In this document: piece by piece, positions 34,532 through 47,490 of the stretch
Layout of the letters: the number at the start of each line of letters is the position of its first letter
Position numbering within the stretch: position 1 is the stretch's first letter
Assembly (NCBI GenBank): GCA_910589415.1
Contig: OU342632.1
Location: 47,543,341 to 47,607,340 of the forward strand
From: Malachius bipustulatus
Lineage: Eukaryota > Arthropoda > Insecta > Coleoptera > Melyridae
DNA length: 64,000 nt
Direction: 5' to 3'
Made by a program: the position numbers and the translations under genes
Notes under the pieces: generated by a model
Database searches by the model: none
Seen by the model: only the letters and a program-made list of their open reading frames with translations
What the model was told of the DNA's origin: nothing

Positions 34532-37500
34532 GCAGATAAACTTTGTACCTATATCTCCATCCCATTTAATTTATTTTTTTTAAGCTATTATGGGGCCTTG
34601 AGGATAAAAGTCTGCAAGCTTTGAGAAAACCTACGATGGTGTAAAATATACCACAAAATCGCTATATTAATTCGAAAACTTAAACCAGTTTTCTACATAA
34701 TTTGAAAGGAAATGTATTTCTTACTAAATAACTATCGAAAGAAATTTTATAAGACTCGCGCACGTATTTCTTAATCCCATTTATTTAATTATTTTTGAGA
34801 TATAACAGGGAAGGAATGCTTTGTGAATACGGGCATCGGTTTAGTAGAACCATCTGAAGTCAAACGGATTTTAATTTTCCTTGTAAATATTAATAATTAA
34901 ATTCGCCTTAGTATGATTTTATAAGTATAGCAGGTAACTGACATTTATATTACAGTCGAAATCTTATAAGAGTTATTAGGTAGGTTCTCGAATACACTTT
35001 TTAATTTTAATTCTTATTCAAAAGAATCCAGGCAGATATTGAATTAAATGATGTATTGTTTCACGGCTTCTTTTTAATTTTTGTACTCGACTTCCCTTAA
35101 CTTTCTTTCACTGTTTGACTGTAATAAAAAAGTATGTTGGTAAGAATTTCTGTATAGGATGCGAGATACTTAAAACACAATAATTAATTTCCCCCGGATA
35201 TTAAACGATCTTTTGCCATCTACGCTGTTTCCATGTACATCTATTTTGTCTGAAGCTATAAATCAACCCCATCCCTGGACTTTGTAGATATAATGAAATA
35301 AAAAATCGTTATAAATTCAGTTTTCAGCTATATTCAATTGTAGCGGAGACTATGCATTACCGCCCACTATGTCATATAGACGTCATAAATTTCCAAAGCT
35401 TGCTATTGTTGGTAGCATTGCAATGTTGGGTGAACAAGCCCTTGCATTGTCTTACACAGTGTGATAGAATATATATGGACTTCTGCAACAGACATTCAAA
35501 CTGTTCGTTTTCCCACTAGCGCCATTTACAATGTTCCTCGTATTACACTACCGGTAAGGAATGTCTTGCTGGGTACAACGCCTACAACAGCTGGAATTTC
35601 CAGAAAATCATCATTGTAACTTCGGAAAATTGTTTATTCACAAATATATAGGAACATAGTTGATTTGTTTCTAGAATATCGATTAAGATAATGAAGTACC
35701 TACCTACATTGTTATTACATTACTTAAGAATATTTTACAAAGTTGTCCGATGAATAAGTAGGTATGCTAACTACTTGTACTTTGAACCAAGAATATATTT
35801 TAAAATTTACTCTTCGACATAATGTAGACACTGCGTGTTACTGAGTGACCATATCATTAGGTTTAGTTTTTTGATTGGCAGTAGGTACCAGTACTATTAG
35901 AACATTCCTTTTCTCTACCATATAAGATGGTCTGATATCCCCATACAATATAAATTGTGAGCGTTGAAATCGTCGACCGGGAAAAATAGAAGCGGAAGTT
36001 AATTTATACGAGAGCTGGAGTACCTACTTATTTGGAGTGCAATTTGAAGGTAAATAGACATTAGAAAGCACAATAATTCTCTAAGAAAAATATGCGGTTA
36101 TTCTTAGAAGTCAGAAGTTGGCGGTCAGAAGTTGGAGTTGATTGCCAAAGAACAGAACAAGTCTAGACTTTAGATTCTTAATTTGAAACTGTTTTACATT
36201 TCTTGTTTTGGGCCAAATACGATCTATGTCGAATTGTAATTTAATTGGGGCTATGCTACTTGAACAGGGCTTGAAGATACATTATCATCCAGTAATCCTA
36301 TATTCTTGAGATCGCTTAGAAATACAACATTTGCGATGTTAAGCGCTCAGATCTCGTACCTCGGACTGGCGCCACCAGATTTGATTGCGAAGAAAGAGGT
36401 GAAGGGAGATTTCACGCTGATTTCTATATTCAATTAATTGTTTGAGGAGGGGATAAATTGGGTACCTGAGGGTCAAGACAATTTACTGTGAATAATATTA
36501 CCTTTCTGTCTGGAAACTTAAAATTCTATTTTATCGCATGAAGAGGATTCTATTATCAAAATCTTCGTAGGAAATAATTTCAGAAGTTTAGAAACCAAAA
36601 AATTATCAGACGAAGAATAAAAATAAACTTATCGCAAAAAGCTTAGGGTGTGGGAGTATTCAACTCCCTGCATATTTGCTTTTAATGAAAGGATGATCTA
36701 ATTCAGTTTCTTAAACTTTCTTGAAGATGCAAACCTAAGAACATTTAGGGTATAACTTTTAATTTTGACAGTCCCTGAAATATTTACCTATATACGGGCA
36801 GGATGATTAAAAATCTGATAATTTCCATAACCCTGTGTTAAAATATAAGCTACATATTGTAGTACCCTACATTAAATCGAATGCATACATGCGTCAGACT
36901 TACCAATAGGTGGGTTGAAGGAGACGGTACCAATAAGGTAAGATCATTGGTAAATGGGAGGTCGAGAGTAGATGATGGATTTTGGTTAATGGATTTTAGT
37001 ACATGGATTTTGGTCACAAATATCAGAAGGTTCGAGGCCTCGCTAGAAAAGTGGGTTATCCTCGTCCAGGAGATGGTCGTCGGATGGACAAGGATGAAGT
37101 AGATAAAGATATATCCCAGTGTAACGGATAATCTCCCAACTACATTATAACGAAAATGTTATTAATGCCTGGAGTGATTAGACTGAATTGCTTGGCTTGA
37201 AAAGACTTATTAAGGAAGTCAGATTTGAGGTAGAAGCAGACCCCGCCATATACGCACTGTCGTCCAAAAGGTCAGCACGAAAGATCTCATATCCATGGAT
37301 ATGCAGGAATAGGAAAGGTACACCATCGGAAATCCGCGACGCGAGCCATGTTTAAGTCAGCATAACGATAAGTGGTTTTTTGTTGTTCTAACAACAGTCA
37401 TGAATTCGTTGAATTTTTGGTGGAGAAAGACTGGATATTGGTATAAAGCACTGGCCATCAGTCGTGTAAAAGGAGGAGTTAGTTTTATCGCGAGCGAGGC

Positions 37501-37807
37501 ACTATGCATGCGGCTCCCCTGACGTTTTTCATAGTTCATAAATGTCCAAAATAATGTAGGTCATTTCTAACTTATTCTGATTGATAAGAATGTCGTTTAC
37601 GTCATACATATGTAAAGACCTTTTCATTCTCCCCTTTACGAAAGTGCAACTTTCTGTCTTGATAAGACAACCGAAAGCGAAAGTAAAACATCCTAGGTGA
37701 TAGGTTGCTAGGTGGTTGCTAGCTATGAAAAACTTTCGTGGCCTGGACAAAAAAGTAGAAATGTCAGTTTGATTAACGTTTATTTAGATGGAAAATTGAA
37801 TGTAAAA
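34532..37807. other. Intronic DNA, no gene recognised
   Basis: No domain-bearing ORF, splice-bounded exon or complete TIR pair was found in about 3.3 kb. The 36880-37350 patch is more GC-balanced and may be an old mobile-element coding remnant, but I could not name it. Confidence 0.4.
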
Positions 37808-37903
37808 CTGCAATAAAAATTCCAGTAAATCTTTCTGGAACAAATAATTAAATACAAATAATTATTATTGTATGTTCCAGAAAGATTTACTGGAATTTGC
37901 AGC
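37808..37903. repeat. 96-bp hairpin
   Basis: CTGCAATAAAAATTCCAG followed by TAAATCTTTCTGGAAC is opposed by GTTCCAGAAAGATTTACTGG and AATTTGCAG; the loop is AT-rich. Confidence 0.85.
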
Positions 37904-38140
37904 TTCTTGAATGAAATTCATTTTGAACTAAACTAGGATCAAAGATCCTAAAATTATAGCGGTACAGAGTTTTCAACTTGACAGTATCATAAATTAATAA
38001 TTTAAAACTATCGTTACTATGGTAATGTTAAAAACATGGCACCTTATAATAATTCCATTGTTATCACTGAATCGTATTATTTTACTCATTTCTTCTTAAT
38101 CCGTGGTTCAATATGGCAAGGGGAGAATGAAAAGTTTAAT

Positions 38141-38265
38141 ACATTACACGCTACGAAAGCTCTTTCAGGTGCTCGGAGTTTTAAATATCCTCGGCTACGC
38201 TACGCTTCGCCTCGGCTATTCAAAAGACCTCGCACCTAAAAGTGAACTTTCGTAGCTTGTAATGT
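38141..38265. repeat. 125-bp hairpin with CG-rich loop
   Basis: ACATTACACGCTACGAAAGC is opposed by ACTTTCGTAGCTTGTAATGT, and CAGGTGC by GCACCT. The loop contains CTCGGCTACGCTACGCTTCG and another CCTCGGCT, unusually CpG-rich for this intron. Confidence 0.85.
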
Positions 38266-39889
38266 AAATAACTATTTCGAGCTGACATTTTTTACGTCTT
38301 AGGCTACTTAGGTATTACTGTTCTAAATGGATTAAAGTCTAACTTATAAATTGGGTTATCGATCTAAGAAATTTCGAACACAGTAATCAGCCTCAAGAAT
38401 GTTAAATATTGGATTGAAAGGCTACTATATACTATACTCACTTTAATCATTATATCATATCATGATGCTTATAATCGCCAGGATACATTGCGCCGAAATG
38501 CATAAAAACCCATAATGAGTTGTACACCGTGCATCACTCAATCTGAAGTAGATTATGTACCTAAGATGCTTTATAATGTAGGTACCTTACCAAAAAGTTT
38601 GATTCAATTAAATCGTCGGCATATAATGACCAATGTTTTATAACTAGGTATATATTGCTATCCCCGTAGTGTTGTAATAATATATTCAAAACACAAAACG
38701 TAAATCAAATACAAAAATAAAATTTAGTTGCTAATGCTTTCCATAGTGTAAGAAATATGTTAAAATTATGGAATATATTACTGCAAATGAGTACCAAATG
38801 TGCTTAATTTGGCAAACATATTTCTTGGTTAAAAGTGTTTTTTTTTCGTGTGGCAACCATATTTGACTTCCTGATTAACGTATTTACTTACATATTCAAA
38901 TGAATAATCAAGTGTTTAACGAAAGCGTGTTTTAATCCGTAATCCATTGAACAATTAAGTGACAACTAATTGACAACAGTAGGTCAAAATATCCAGGCAC
39001 AAACAATAAAGCAATAAACAATAAATATGTTAAATAATCTAATGCTAATGCAAACAAAGGCGAGCACAGTAATAATTATAAGTACATAATCGAATCACAG
39101 TTGCTTTAAAAAAAAACCATCCAACCTAGCACTTTGGTGGAAAGTTTTGACCATCTAACGCATCAATAATGGATTCTCGATTTTGCTAATGATTTACTTA
39201 GTTGAGAGGAGAAGAATTCTGCAGCCTGCGGTTAGGAAACTGTTACGTGCTCAACTAGAAGTAGGTATTGTAACATTTAGAGAGATAATGGTTTGGCAAA
39301 TATTGGCTATTACATCGATTCTTCAATTATTTATGCTATTAATGGTAGGTACCTACTTGCGGTTGGATATTTTCATATTTACAGAGGTATTCAGCGACCA
39401 TTGTTTCATGGCGACTTCTAGTTACATTAGAAACTATAAACAGAGAGAAATTCTCCATTCTCGAGGACTAGTATTTGATTTATTTGTGTAGTAATTAAAA
39501 TTTCAAATAACTCTGAATTGATGTTATACTTAGTTGTTGTTTTGATTGTTATTCCTTAAACCTCCAAAGTCTGCTACTTTGAATTTGTAATGTCATTTAT
39601 TTATGGCTGACTAATGAAAGAAGTAGGTATTTCCTTTTGACTTATTTTTCCCAGTAACAGTAGTTTCCTATTAGATTCTGATTTTCTCACAGCAGATGGT
39701 CAGTAGGTGAATCAGAACTGAAGCGAAAGCCCCCATTATTATAAACAACACATTTTAATTTAATTTAATTTATTTATTTATATATTTGCAACGAGAGCGG
39801 CTCAAAATGGTGGAAAACGACTTACATGTCTCTATCTTTTTATGTTCTATTCCATATACATAAACATTTGGAATTTTTTTTAATTATTT
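38266..39889. other. Intronic AT-rich DNA, no gene recognised
   Basis: It includes a 102-codon ORF at 39183-39491 with no recognisable family, and several TAGGTACC runs. No repeat pair was found. Confidence 0.4.
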
Positions 39890-40215
39890 AGCTACGCACT
39901 GAGAAATCTCAATTTTTTTCTGATTTGCTATCACCCTTTATAAACATTTCATCTACATCACAAGATGGTACATACATAAAAAGTTAAAATTGGGACATGT
40001 AAGACGTTTTCATCTATTAAGAGCCATTTTCGTTGTATACAGTATCTTTAATTCCGAAAATTGCGATTTTCGCTTGTTTATAACTCAAAAACTTCTCAAT
40101 TTAAACACACCAACTATAAAAACCTTTCTTATTTTTTCTGCTCAGACAATCTAAAAATGCAATAACATAGGAGCATGCCATTAAAAAAAAAAACTTTGAT
40201 ATGTTTCATATTTTT
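39890..40215. mobile_element. Truncated MITE (TTTATAACTCA family)
   Basis: GTTTATAACTCAAAAACTTC, ACAATCTAAAAATGCAATAA and TTTGATATGTTTCATATTTT then GGGACAC align with the 43513-50950 host MITE, with the arms of 59512-60361 and with the fragment at 16009. Confidence 0.6.
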
Positions 40216-40410
40216 GGGACACTATAATACATTATGAATATAATTTTGATTAAATGTCCCTTTTCCCTATTTAACGGGTATCTGTCACTCCAAAACTGGT
40301 CTCGCTCCAAAAACAAACTTTTCATACAGGCTGGAGCCACAATAGACCACTTGATCGCAGTGGAGGTGTTACCAATCGACCCACTCGTTCAACTAAACTA
40401 AACTAACTAA

Positions 40411-41100
40411 CAGGGTGATTCATGATATTATGTGCGCTGGACTGGAGTTTTATGTTTTTCATCATCATAAAATGCTCTTTTTCTCGAACACATCAAAGGG
40501 GTAGCTAACTCCTGCCAATGGAATGATTTTGGGTAGTTAAATTTGTCACGGACATAATATGTCCCCCACTCGATAAGAAAATCGACGTGTTTCGGCTTTT
40601 TTGGTATTCATCTTCAGTTTTCAAGTTATTAGGCCTGCATGGCATGTTTTCGTTACGCCACATATCTAAGTGTATACAGGCTGTCCCTTATTTCAGAGCT
40701 CATCATGAATAGGTGTATCTCCTAAACGCTAAGAGATATAGGGTCGGTTAAATTAGAGAAAATATGCTTTATTTTGTGGCCATCTCGAATCCGTCATGAT
40801 ATACAAGATATCTCTGTGACCGTTCCTGAAATATCCTGAAAATAACTGAAAAATTGAGATTTCTTATTTCTGCCATATCTTTCTTATTATTAAAAGTTAA
40901 TGAATAATTGTTTGTGGGCTTACATAAGTCGTTAAGAGCTATCCATCAGACATTTCAAAAACCTTCAAATCAAACTTGGTCCCAGAGTTTTTATGGTCAA
41001 CTTTTGTTTTTCTTATGGGCGTCATATTGTATTTTTATGGCATTCTGTATTAAAAGAAATTGAGGGAAACAAAAATTTATCACATTAAAAAAAAATCTCT
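40411..41100. mobile_element. Mosaic of MITE fragments
   Basis: It begins CAGGGTGATTCATGATATT and contains pieces shared with 56375-56945 (TTTTCAAGTTATTAGGCCTG) and with 44282-49670 (GAAATATCCTGAAAATAACT, then the shared core at about 40942-41022 ending TTCTTATGGGCGTCATATTG). No complete pair of ends. Confidence 0.6.
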
Positions 41101-41110
41101 GAATAATTTG

Positions 41111-41284
41111 GTTAGTATTTTGGCTCGGTCAGTGAGACCATTTTTGTTCTTTAGGAAGAACATTTATAGTTAGTGTTTTGATTCGGTCAGTGAGACCATT
41201 TCTGTTCTTTATGAAGAACATTTATAGTTAGTGTTTTGGTTCGGTCAATGAGACCAGTTCGGTTCTTTAGGAAGAACGTTGTAA
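41111..41284 (+). repeat. Three tandem copies of a 58-bp unit
   Basis: The units start at 41111, 41169 and 41227, each GTTAGT(A/G)TTTTG(G/A)(C/T)TCGGTCA followed by TGAGACCA and GTTCTTTA(G/T)GAAGAAC. Confidence 0.9.
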
Positions 41285-41294
41285 TAAATGTATA

Positions 41295-41929
41295 CAGGGT
41301 GATCCCGAAATGGCGGACACGGACACCACCACAGCATCCATTGTGGATTAAAGATTCTAAGTTCACTTATACTTTTTTCTCCATTATGGCCCCCTTAAGA
41401 AGATATGACCACTTTTGTGGACAAAAAAGTCACAACACTGCACTACCCTTCTTCAGGCAGAAAAATAATGTCTAGGTCTACAATAATACCCAGATAGATG
41501 TTACCATGGAAACATGAAATGGCAAACCCAACAAAGTTAAAAACAATAATCGTTGCGCGGATACATATTCGATGACATTATTCAAAATTTATTTTAGTTG
41601 CATTGTTGAGCTCGAATTTGAACAACGATGCCACATTGAAAAATTGTTTTGAACTCAGGGAATAGGTAAACTTTGAATGCCTGTAATTCCGTTCCCGATA
41701 ATAAAAAAAATAAAAAGCAAACACTATCATAATAGTTATGTCAAATCATGTGCTTTGCCAGTGTAGTTTGTTTAAAGTTAACTGCCATTGAGATTTAAAT
41801 TTTCGAAAAAGGACACCCTATATCTCGGTAACGAAGCCGAGGAAACCATTTTTGTTTTAAATTTACAGTCTTTCTGAACATCCTCTACAACACCCTGTAT
41901 ACCGTGTCCGCCATTTCGGGATCACCCTG
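41295..41929. mobile_element. 635-bp MITE (copy 2 of 2)
   Basis: Intact TIRs run from CAGGGTGATCCCGAAATGGC to GCCATTTCGGGATCACCCTG, flanked by TA (41293-41294, 41930-41931). It matches 15262-15877 throughout and has the better-preserved termini of the pair. Confidence 0.95.
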
Positions 41930-41931
41930 TA

Positions 41932-43510
41932 TAGAAGTAGATGGAAAGTCTAGTAGATTATTCTGATTCCTCGTTGAGCAGAAAAATAGTATGTTATCCC
42001 ATTTTTTTTTACTTTGGTGGAGGGGTGGTGTAGCGTGCGCTTACCCATTATATTACAATCGCGATTGAAGTAGCCTTAGCAGTTATTTAGAGTATTGATA
42101 GGCACCCTGATGACGCGCCAGCTCGTACTATTAGGACTTCCTTTAGTTTTATATTCGAGCCCATTGCCGAAGTTACCGAACATGTCAGATGTCAGGAGTA
42201 GCTGCGTGAAATGATGCGAGATGTTGCGTGGAGTTATCAATCGGAAGGAATGTTTGCAAGGTGGCCGGATAGCAGTTGTTTTTGTCTCCAGTTGTTAGTA
42301 ATTTTTCCGGAATCGTACATATGGTCGTACGTACAGTCGTTTCTCAAGAAATGAAATGAATCTTGCAACGACAGATGTTAAGAGAAGAAAATCTGCAGGC
42401 AGACTTGGAGAGAAATTCGATTCACTCTCATTTTTTTATTTTTTCAAAAAACCAGCAGTTCCCATTTTATGGAATTTTTTCCTTACTTTTGCCGCTCACT
42501 GTATGCATATACCAAGTGAAAAGTAATTTACAATGTCTAATTAGTATAAAAGAGTCCAGGTCTCATCGTTATTTGGTTGTTTAGTTTTACGGACATAATA
42601 TGGATATTTTAATGTATGTGAAAAAGTGTTGATTAATTCATTTCGCATTGTTCTGTTTTAAGTCTGGGTGATAAGTCTCAAAAAGTCCTGTCCTTATAAA
42701 TAAGTGAGCCGATCTAATATTAATAATTGTATTGTATAGGCATTCAGATAATTTGACCTCATTGTAAGCGAGTTCTCTGGAAAATATAGAATTTGTCCCG
42801 CGATAAGATCGAAGAAGATGGACTTTTTCATACACCAGATGACTTTTTCCGTATGCAAAAATTGGATGATATCGAGTCGACGTAATTGAGTAAAGTCAAT
42901 TCAATTTATTCTGAAGTGAGAAAGGATACGGAAAAAACACTATTATTTGGCGAAGCGGTTGAGATGTCGATATTAGATTGAACGTCAGAAGCAACAGAAC
43001 GACTATTATAGAAGCCGGAAAGCCGAAGCAGAATGTGGGGAACAAGCAATATCCAACTAAAATGCGAACATTTTATCCCAAAATATTTCTTTTAGTTTTA
43101 ACTTTTGTTCCGCCAGTAATATAAATGGCATTATAGGGTAGCTATACTGAAAATCTTTATATCGCTATAATTCGGACAGTCTCACTTTTGAATCTACCTA
43201 TCTATGCTACGGTAGCTAATTTGAATTTGAGACATTAAAATATCACATGCAAAATGGAACTTTGGTCATAATTATCTCTTCTAAATTCTCTAGAGGGAAA
43301 CATTAGGTGTGTCATCTTTCCAAGAAAACTGCGGGAAAGTCATTTTCAATATTGCATGGACTTTGACAATTAAAATTCATTTCGTTGTGGCGTTATTTTT
43401 GTTATTTAACCTCACATTTAATTGTTAAATTCAGGACAAGAATGAAAATGATGGCATAAATTGAAAACATTTTTCAAATTTTCCAAGAAAAACGTTTATT
43501 CAAACGTTTA
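41932..43510. other. Intronic DNA with one MITE fragment
   Basis: The segment at about 42418-42502 (ending CCTTACTTTTGCCGCTCACT) is a diverged right end of the family at 48900-49657. The rest, including a GC-balanced patch at 42010-42310, is unassigned. Confidence 0.45.
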
Positions 43511-46129
43511 TACAGGGTGAAGAAAATCAGGATAAATCGGACAATTCTCAGCGTTGTCAAATATAAAAAAAAACTACTAAATTTAAGATAGGGACATGTG
43601 AGCCGTTTTCCTCCATCTTAAATCGTTTTTGTTTCACACTGCGCTATGAACTTCGAAAATGGCTATTTTCACTTGTTTATAATTCAAAAACTACTCAATC
43701 TGAACACCAACTGTAAAAACTATTCTCATTTTTTCTTCTACATTATATAGAAGCATCATATGTCATTAACCCGGCATTTGTCGCTATAATAAGGCACTGT
43801 GTAACACCATTTGTAGCTTGTGCATGATCATTTTGTTCACAATAATAATTATTGATAAAATATTCTAGAATAAGTGGAAAAATGCCCTTCAATGATATGA
43901 AAAAAATAATAATAAAAATTTAGAGGATGTGGAAGATTCAGCAGCTTCTGAACATCGGTGTGGCTAGACTTCCGCCGGCGGAATTGTGCATTTAAAATTA
44001 GAGTTCCGCCTTGCGGCGTAAGTTCATAATATTAATCCAGAAATCCGTCGAAAATGTTATAATTTACGCAAGCGCGGCGGAATGATACACTAAATAGTTG
44101 CTTTGCCGCCGCGTAGCGGCGGACAATTGACATTTGATGCCAAAAGTCCGTCTAACGGCGGATTAATGGTTATATTCTTAGGAATTCCGTCCAATGCCAA
44201 CGTGATGTGGATTATTGGAAAATGGCTGTATTTTTCCAAATATAGGGACTAATGTAATATTTCAAATATTATACTTATATACAGGGTGCACCTGTATATC
44301 CTTCGCCATATATTGCTATCTCCTGAACGCTAAGAGATACAGCAGGGTCGGTTAATACAGAAAAGAGGCTCAGTTTTGTGGCTATCTCGAATCCGTCAAG
44401 ACATGCAAGATATCTGTGACTGCTCCTGAAATATCCTGAAAAAACTGAAAAATCGAGATTTCTTATTTTTGTCATATCTTTCTTATTAGTGCAAATTAAC
44501 AAATAATTTTTTGTAGGCTTACATAAATCGTCAAGAGCTACTTGATCCGTAAGAGTTTTCTCTTTTATTTTTTGTAGTTTAACAATTTTTAGTTTTTATG
44601 ATTTTTTTTATACCGAACAACATAAAAAAACAATATGGTGGCCATAAGAAAAACGAAAGTTGACTATGAAAACTCTGGGATCATCTAGTCGGCTTTGAAA
44701 ATTTTTGAAATGTCAGATGGGTAACTTTTGCCGACTTATGTAAGCCCACAAAAAATTATTTATTAATGTTCAATAATAAAAAAGATATGGAAAAAAATAT
44801 GAAAAAAATAAGAAATCTCGATTTTTCAGTTTTTTCAGGATATTTCAGGAACGGTCACAGATATCTTGTATGTCTCGACGGAATCGAGATGGCCACAAAA
44901 TTGCGCTCCTTTATTGGACTTGTTTAACTGACCCTGTACCTCTTAGCGTAGGGAGATAGCAACAGGGTGATTCATGAGTGACCTTACATAGACCAATGGT
45001 GATAAGCGGACTTCAAGGCGGGTCGAAAACCACAAAAGAATTTTTTTTTGTGTGATTGGTTAAGAAGTTACAGGGTGTTTTATGTCTCAGGTACAAAACT
45101 TTGATAGGCGATATTTCTAAAACGGCTGGAGGTATTTTGTCGAAATTTACTAGGAATGGTGCATTCCGGAATCTCATCAAAACCGCATTCTGAGTTAATT
45201 AAAAATCCAGTACCGGACTTGAAAATTTTTGCCCCCATGGTCTTTGTTGAAAAAGTTTATTTTCTGACCGTGCTACTGAAAAACTGTCATCGTATTTGAA
45301 AAGATAAGAAAAAACTCTATAGAAATCATTCCTCAATTTGAACGGCACACCCAAACCGTCTCGAAAAAAAAATGTCAAAGTAAAACTTCTCAGTAAATTA
45401 TCGTTTTCGAGCAGACATATTTTACTTAATGTTCGTCTGAATTCCTTCAAATTTATTTTTTGACTTGTTTCTGTGGGAAAAATGTTTGACAGAAGGCCAA
45501 GCTTTATTACTGGGAAATCAGGTGTCAACTGCAAAATTTTCAGATTTCACTAATAATCACAAATCATTTCACTAATAACGAATACGCAGATACTATGTTT
45601 GTGTATGGTTTCTGCAATGGAAATTCAAGAGCAGCTGCGAGAGAATACCATAGAAGATCACAATAGAAGAACACCGGCCCCCATGTAATGTTTTGCGTCT
45701 GTTTTCCAATTTTCTCGAAACCACGGCATATTTCCCTGAGTTCAAAGGAATGCTGAACCTCAATTGGAAAATCTGAACCATCAAAACATCGTGGAGATGG
45801 TGGCAGTAAATCAAAGTACAACTACGCAAAGAATTGGGCAAGCACTGGGCATTTCTCAATCAAGAGTATCGGGAACCTTGAAAAAAACCTTCTTGCGCAT
45901 CAATCGCAGAAATAGTGTATTTTTATGCGATTCAATTATGAATATTTTCACCGCTTTTTAAATGGGATTTCTGAAATTTTCCATAGTCAGGTCATATTAG
46001 CGTAGTGGTTTACTGAGAAAATTTCATTTCATTTAGTTTGAAAACGTCCCTTAGAATGGATTTTTAAATTTAACAAAATAAAAAAAAATTGGCAAATTTA
46101 ATTTTTTTTTCCTTTTCCTGTGTCCGCCA

Positions 46130-47420
46130 CTGGCTAACTTCACTTAAAAAATACTATTCTTTACACTGCCTTTAATAAATTCGCAAAAAGTGAAAGGGGA
46201 ATTTTGAAAACCGAAAATTTGAAATTTTAGAGGAATAAACATCATGTTAAAACTGTCTACTGGAAAAACTTCAGCTCAACTCCTTCAAAAAAGGCTAATA
46301 AACGGTTATAGAAATTTAGCCATTTTTACCCTTTTCCTACCCACGCCACTGGCTTATTAATGAAAAATATGCAAATTTTACTGCATTAACTCAAATTTAA
46401 AATAATTTTCTTCCAATCGTGTTAATTTGTTTTTCTAACTTGCTTATAGGTAGGTAGGTATAGGGGTTCAAATTTTGGCAATTTTTTCTAAAATTGAAAA
46501 GGCCGCCATTTTGAAACGGCTCGATTTTACTCAAATACAGAACCAGACGCTCCTTGCGGCTATCTCATAAAAAAATTTCAGCCCCCTAGATTGAAAACTG
46601 CGATCAGAAACCGTGCCTCATAGACGGTTTTTGTTTTTAATTTGGAGGGACACCCTGTAGAAGTAACGCAGCTTTAGGAAATTTTTTTTACGAAAATCAA
46701 ATGTCATTTCGAAGTTTCACAAGGGTAAAGAATTTCGTTCACTAATCCTTAAATATGATGCTACAGCAGCGGTTTTAAAATTTTAAAGAAATAAACATCA
46801 TATGAAAAAAAATATTTATATCTCCGTCATTTTTCTTATTTACTTCTTGAAACTTTTAAGGGTTAAAGGATATTAGTGTACTTACCTACTGTGAAAATTT
46901 CAGTTCAATTTCTTTAAAAATGAACTCATAAACGGTTATAGAAATTTAGACATTTTTACCCTTTTCCTACCCACGCCACTGGCTTATTAATATAAATAAT
47001 GCCAATTTTATTGCTTTAATTCAAATTTCAAATAGTTTTCTTCCAATCTTGTTAATTTTATTTCAAAGTTTTATTGCCATCTTGCTCATACAGGGGCTCA
47101 AAAAATAGCAAATTTTCAAAAAATTCAAATGGCTGCCATTTTGAAACGGCTTGGCCGATTTTGCTCAAGTGCAATACCAGACCACTCCTTGTGGATATCT
47201 TACTCCCACAAAAATTTCAGCCTCCTAGATTGAAAACTGCGACCTGAAATGATACCACAAGAACCGGCTTGCGGGAATTTTGAAGGGACACCCTGTAGAA
47301 GTGACTCGACTTTTGGAAATTTTTTCAACGAAAATCTAACATCATTCCAACGTTTTGAAAGGATCCAAAATTTCGTTCACTAATCTTTAAAGATAAAGCT
47401 ACAGGAGCGTTTTGAAAATC
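46130..47420 (+). repeat. Tandem duplication of about 625 bp inside the transposase
   Basis: CCTACCCACGCCACTGGCTT occurs at about 46335 and 46967; GGGACACCCTGTAGAAGT at about 46648 and 47283; AATTTCGTTCACTAATC at about 46730 and 47370. A third partial copy starts near 46110 (GTGTCCGCCACTGGC). The copies are clearly diverged, so the duplication is old. Confidence 0.8.
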
Positions 47421-47440
47421 GAAATTTCGCGTTTTTGGAG

Positions 47441-47442
47441 AA

Positions 47443-47475
<33 letters not shown>

Positions 47476-47490
47476 AATATATATATATAT
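47441..47490 (+). repeat. AT dinucleotide microsatellite
   Basis: A run of (AT)n with two AAAT interruptions. Confidence 0.9.

Noticed and set aside
39183..39491. 102-codon ORF
   Set aside because: No family motif; TAGGTACC runs inside it indicate non-coding repeat-like DNA.
45199..45534. 111-codon ORF repeated at 48394-48645
   Set aside because: The two ORFs are the two TIR copies of the 3.9-kb mariner-like element, not two genes.
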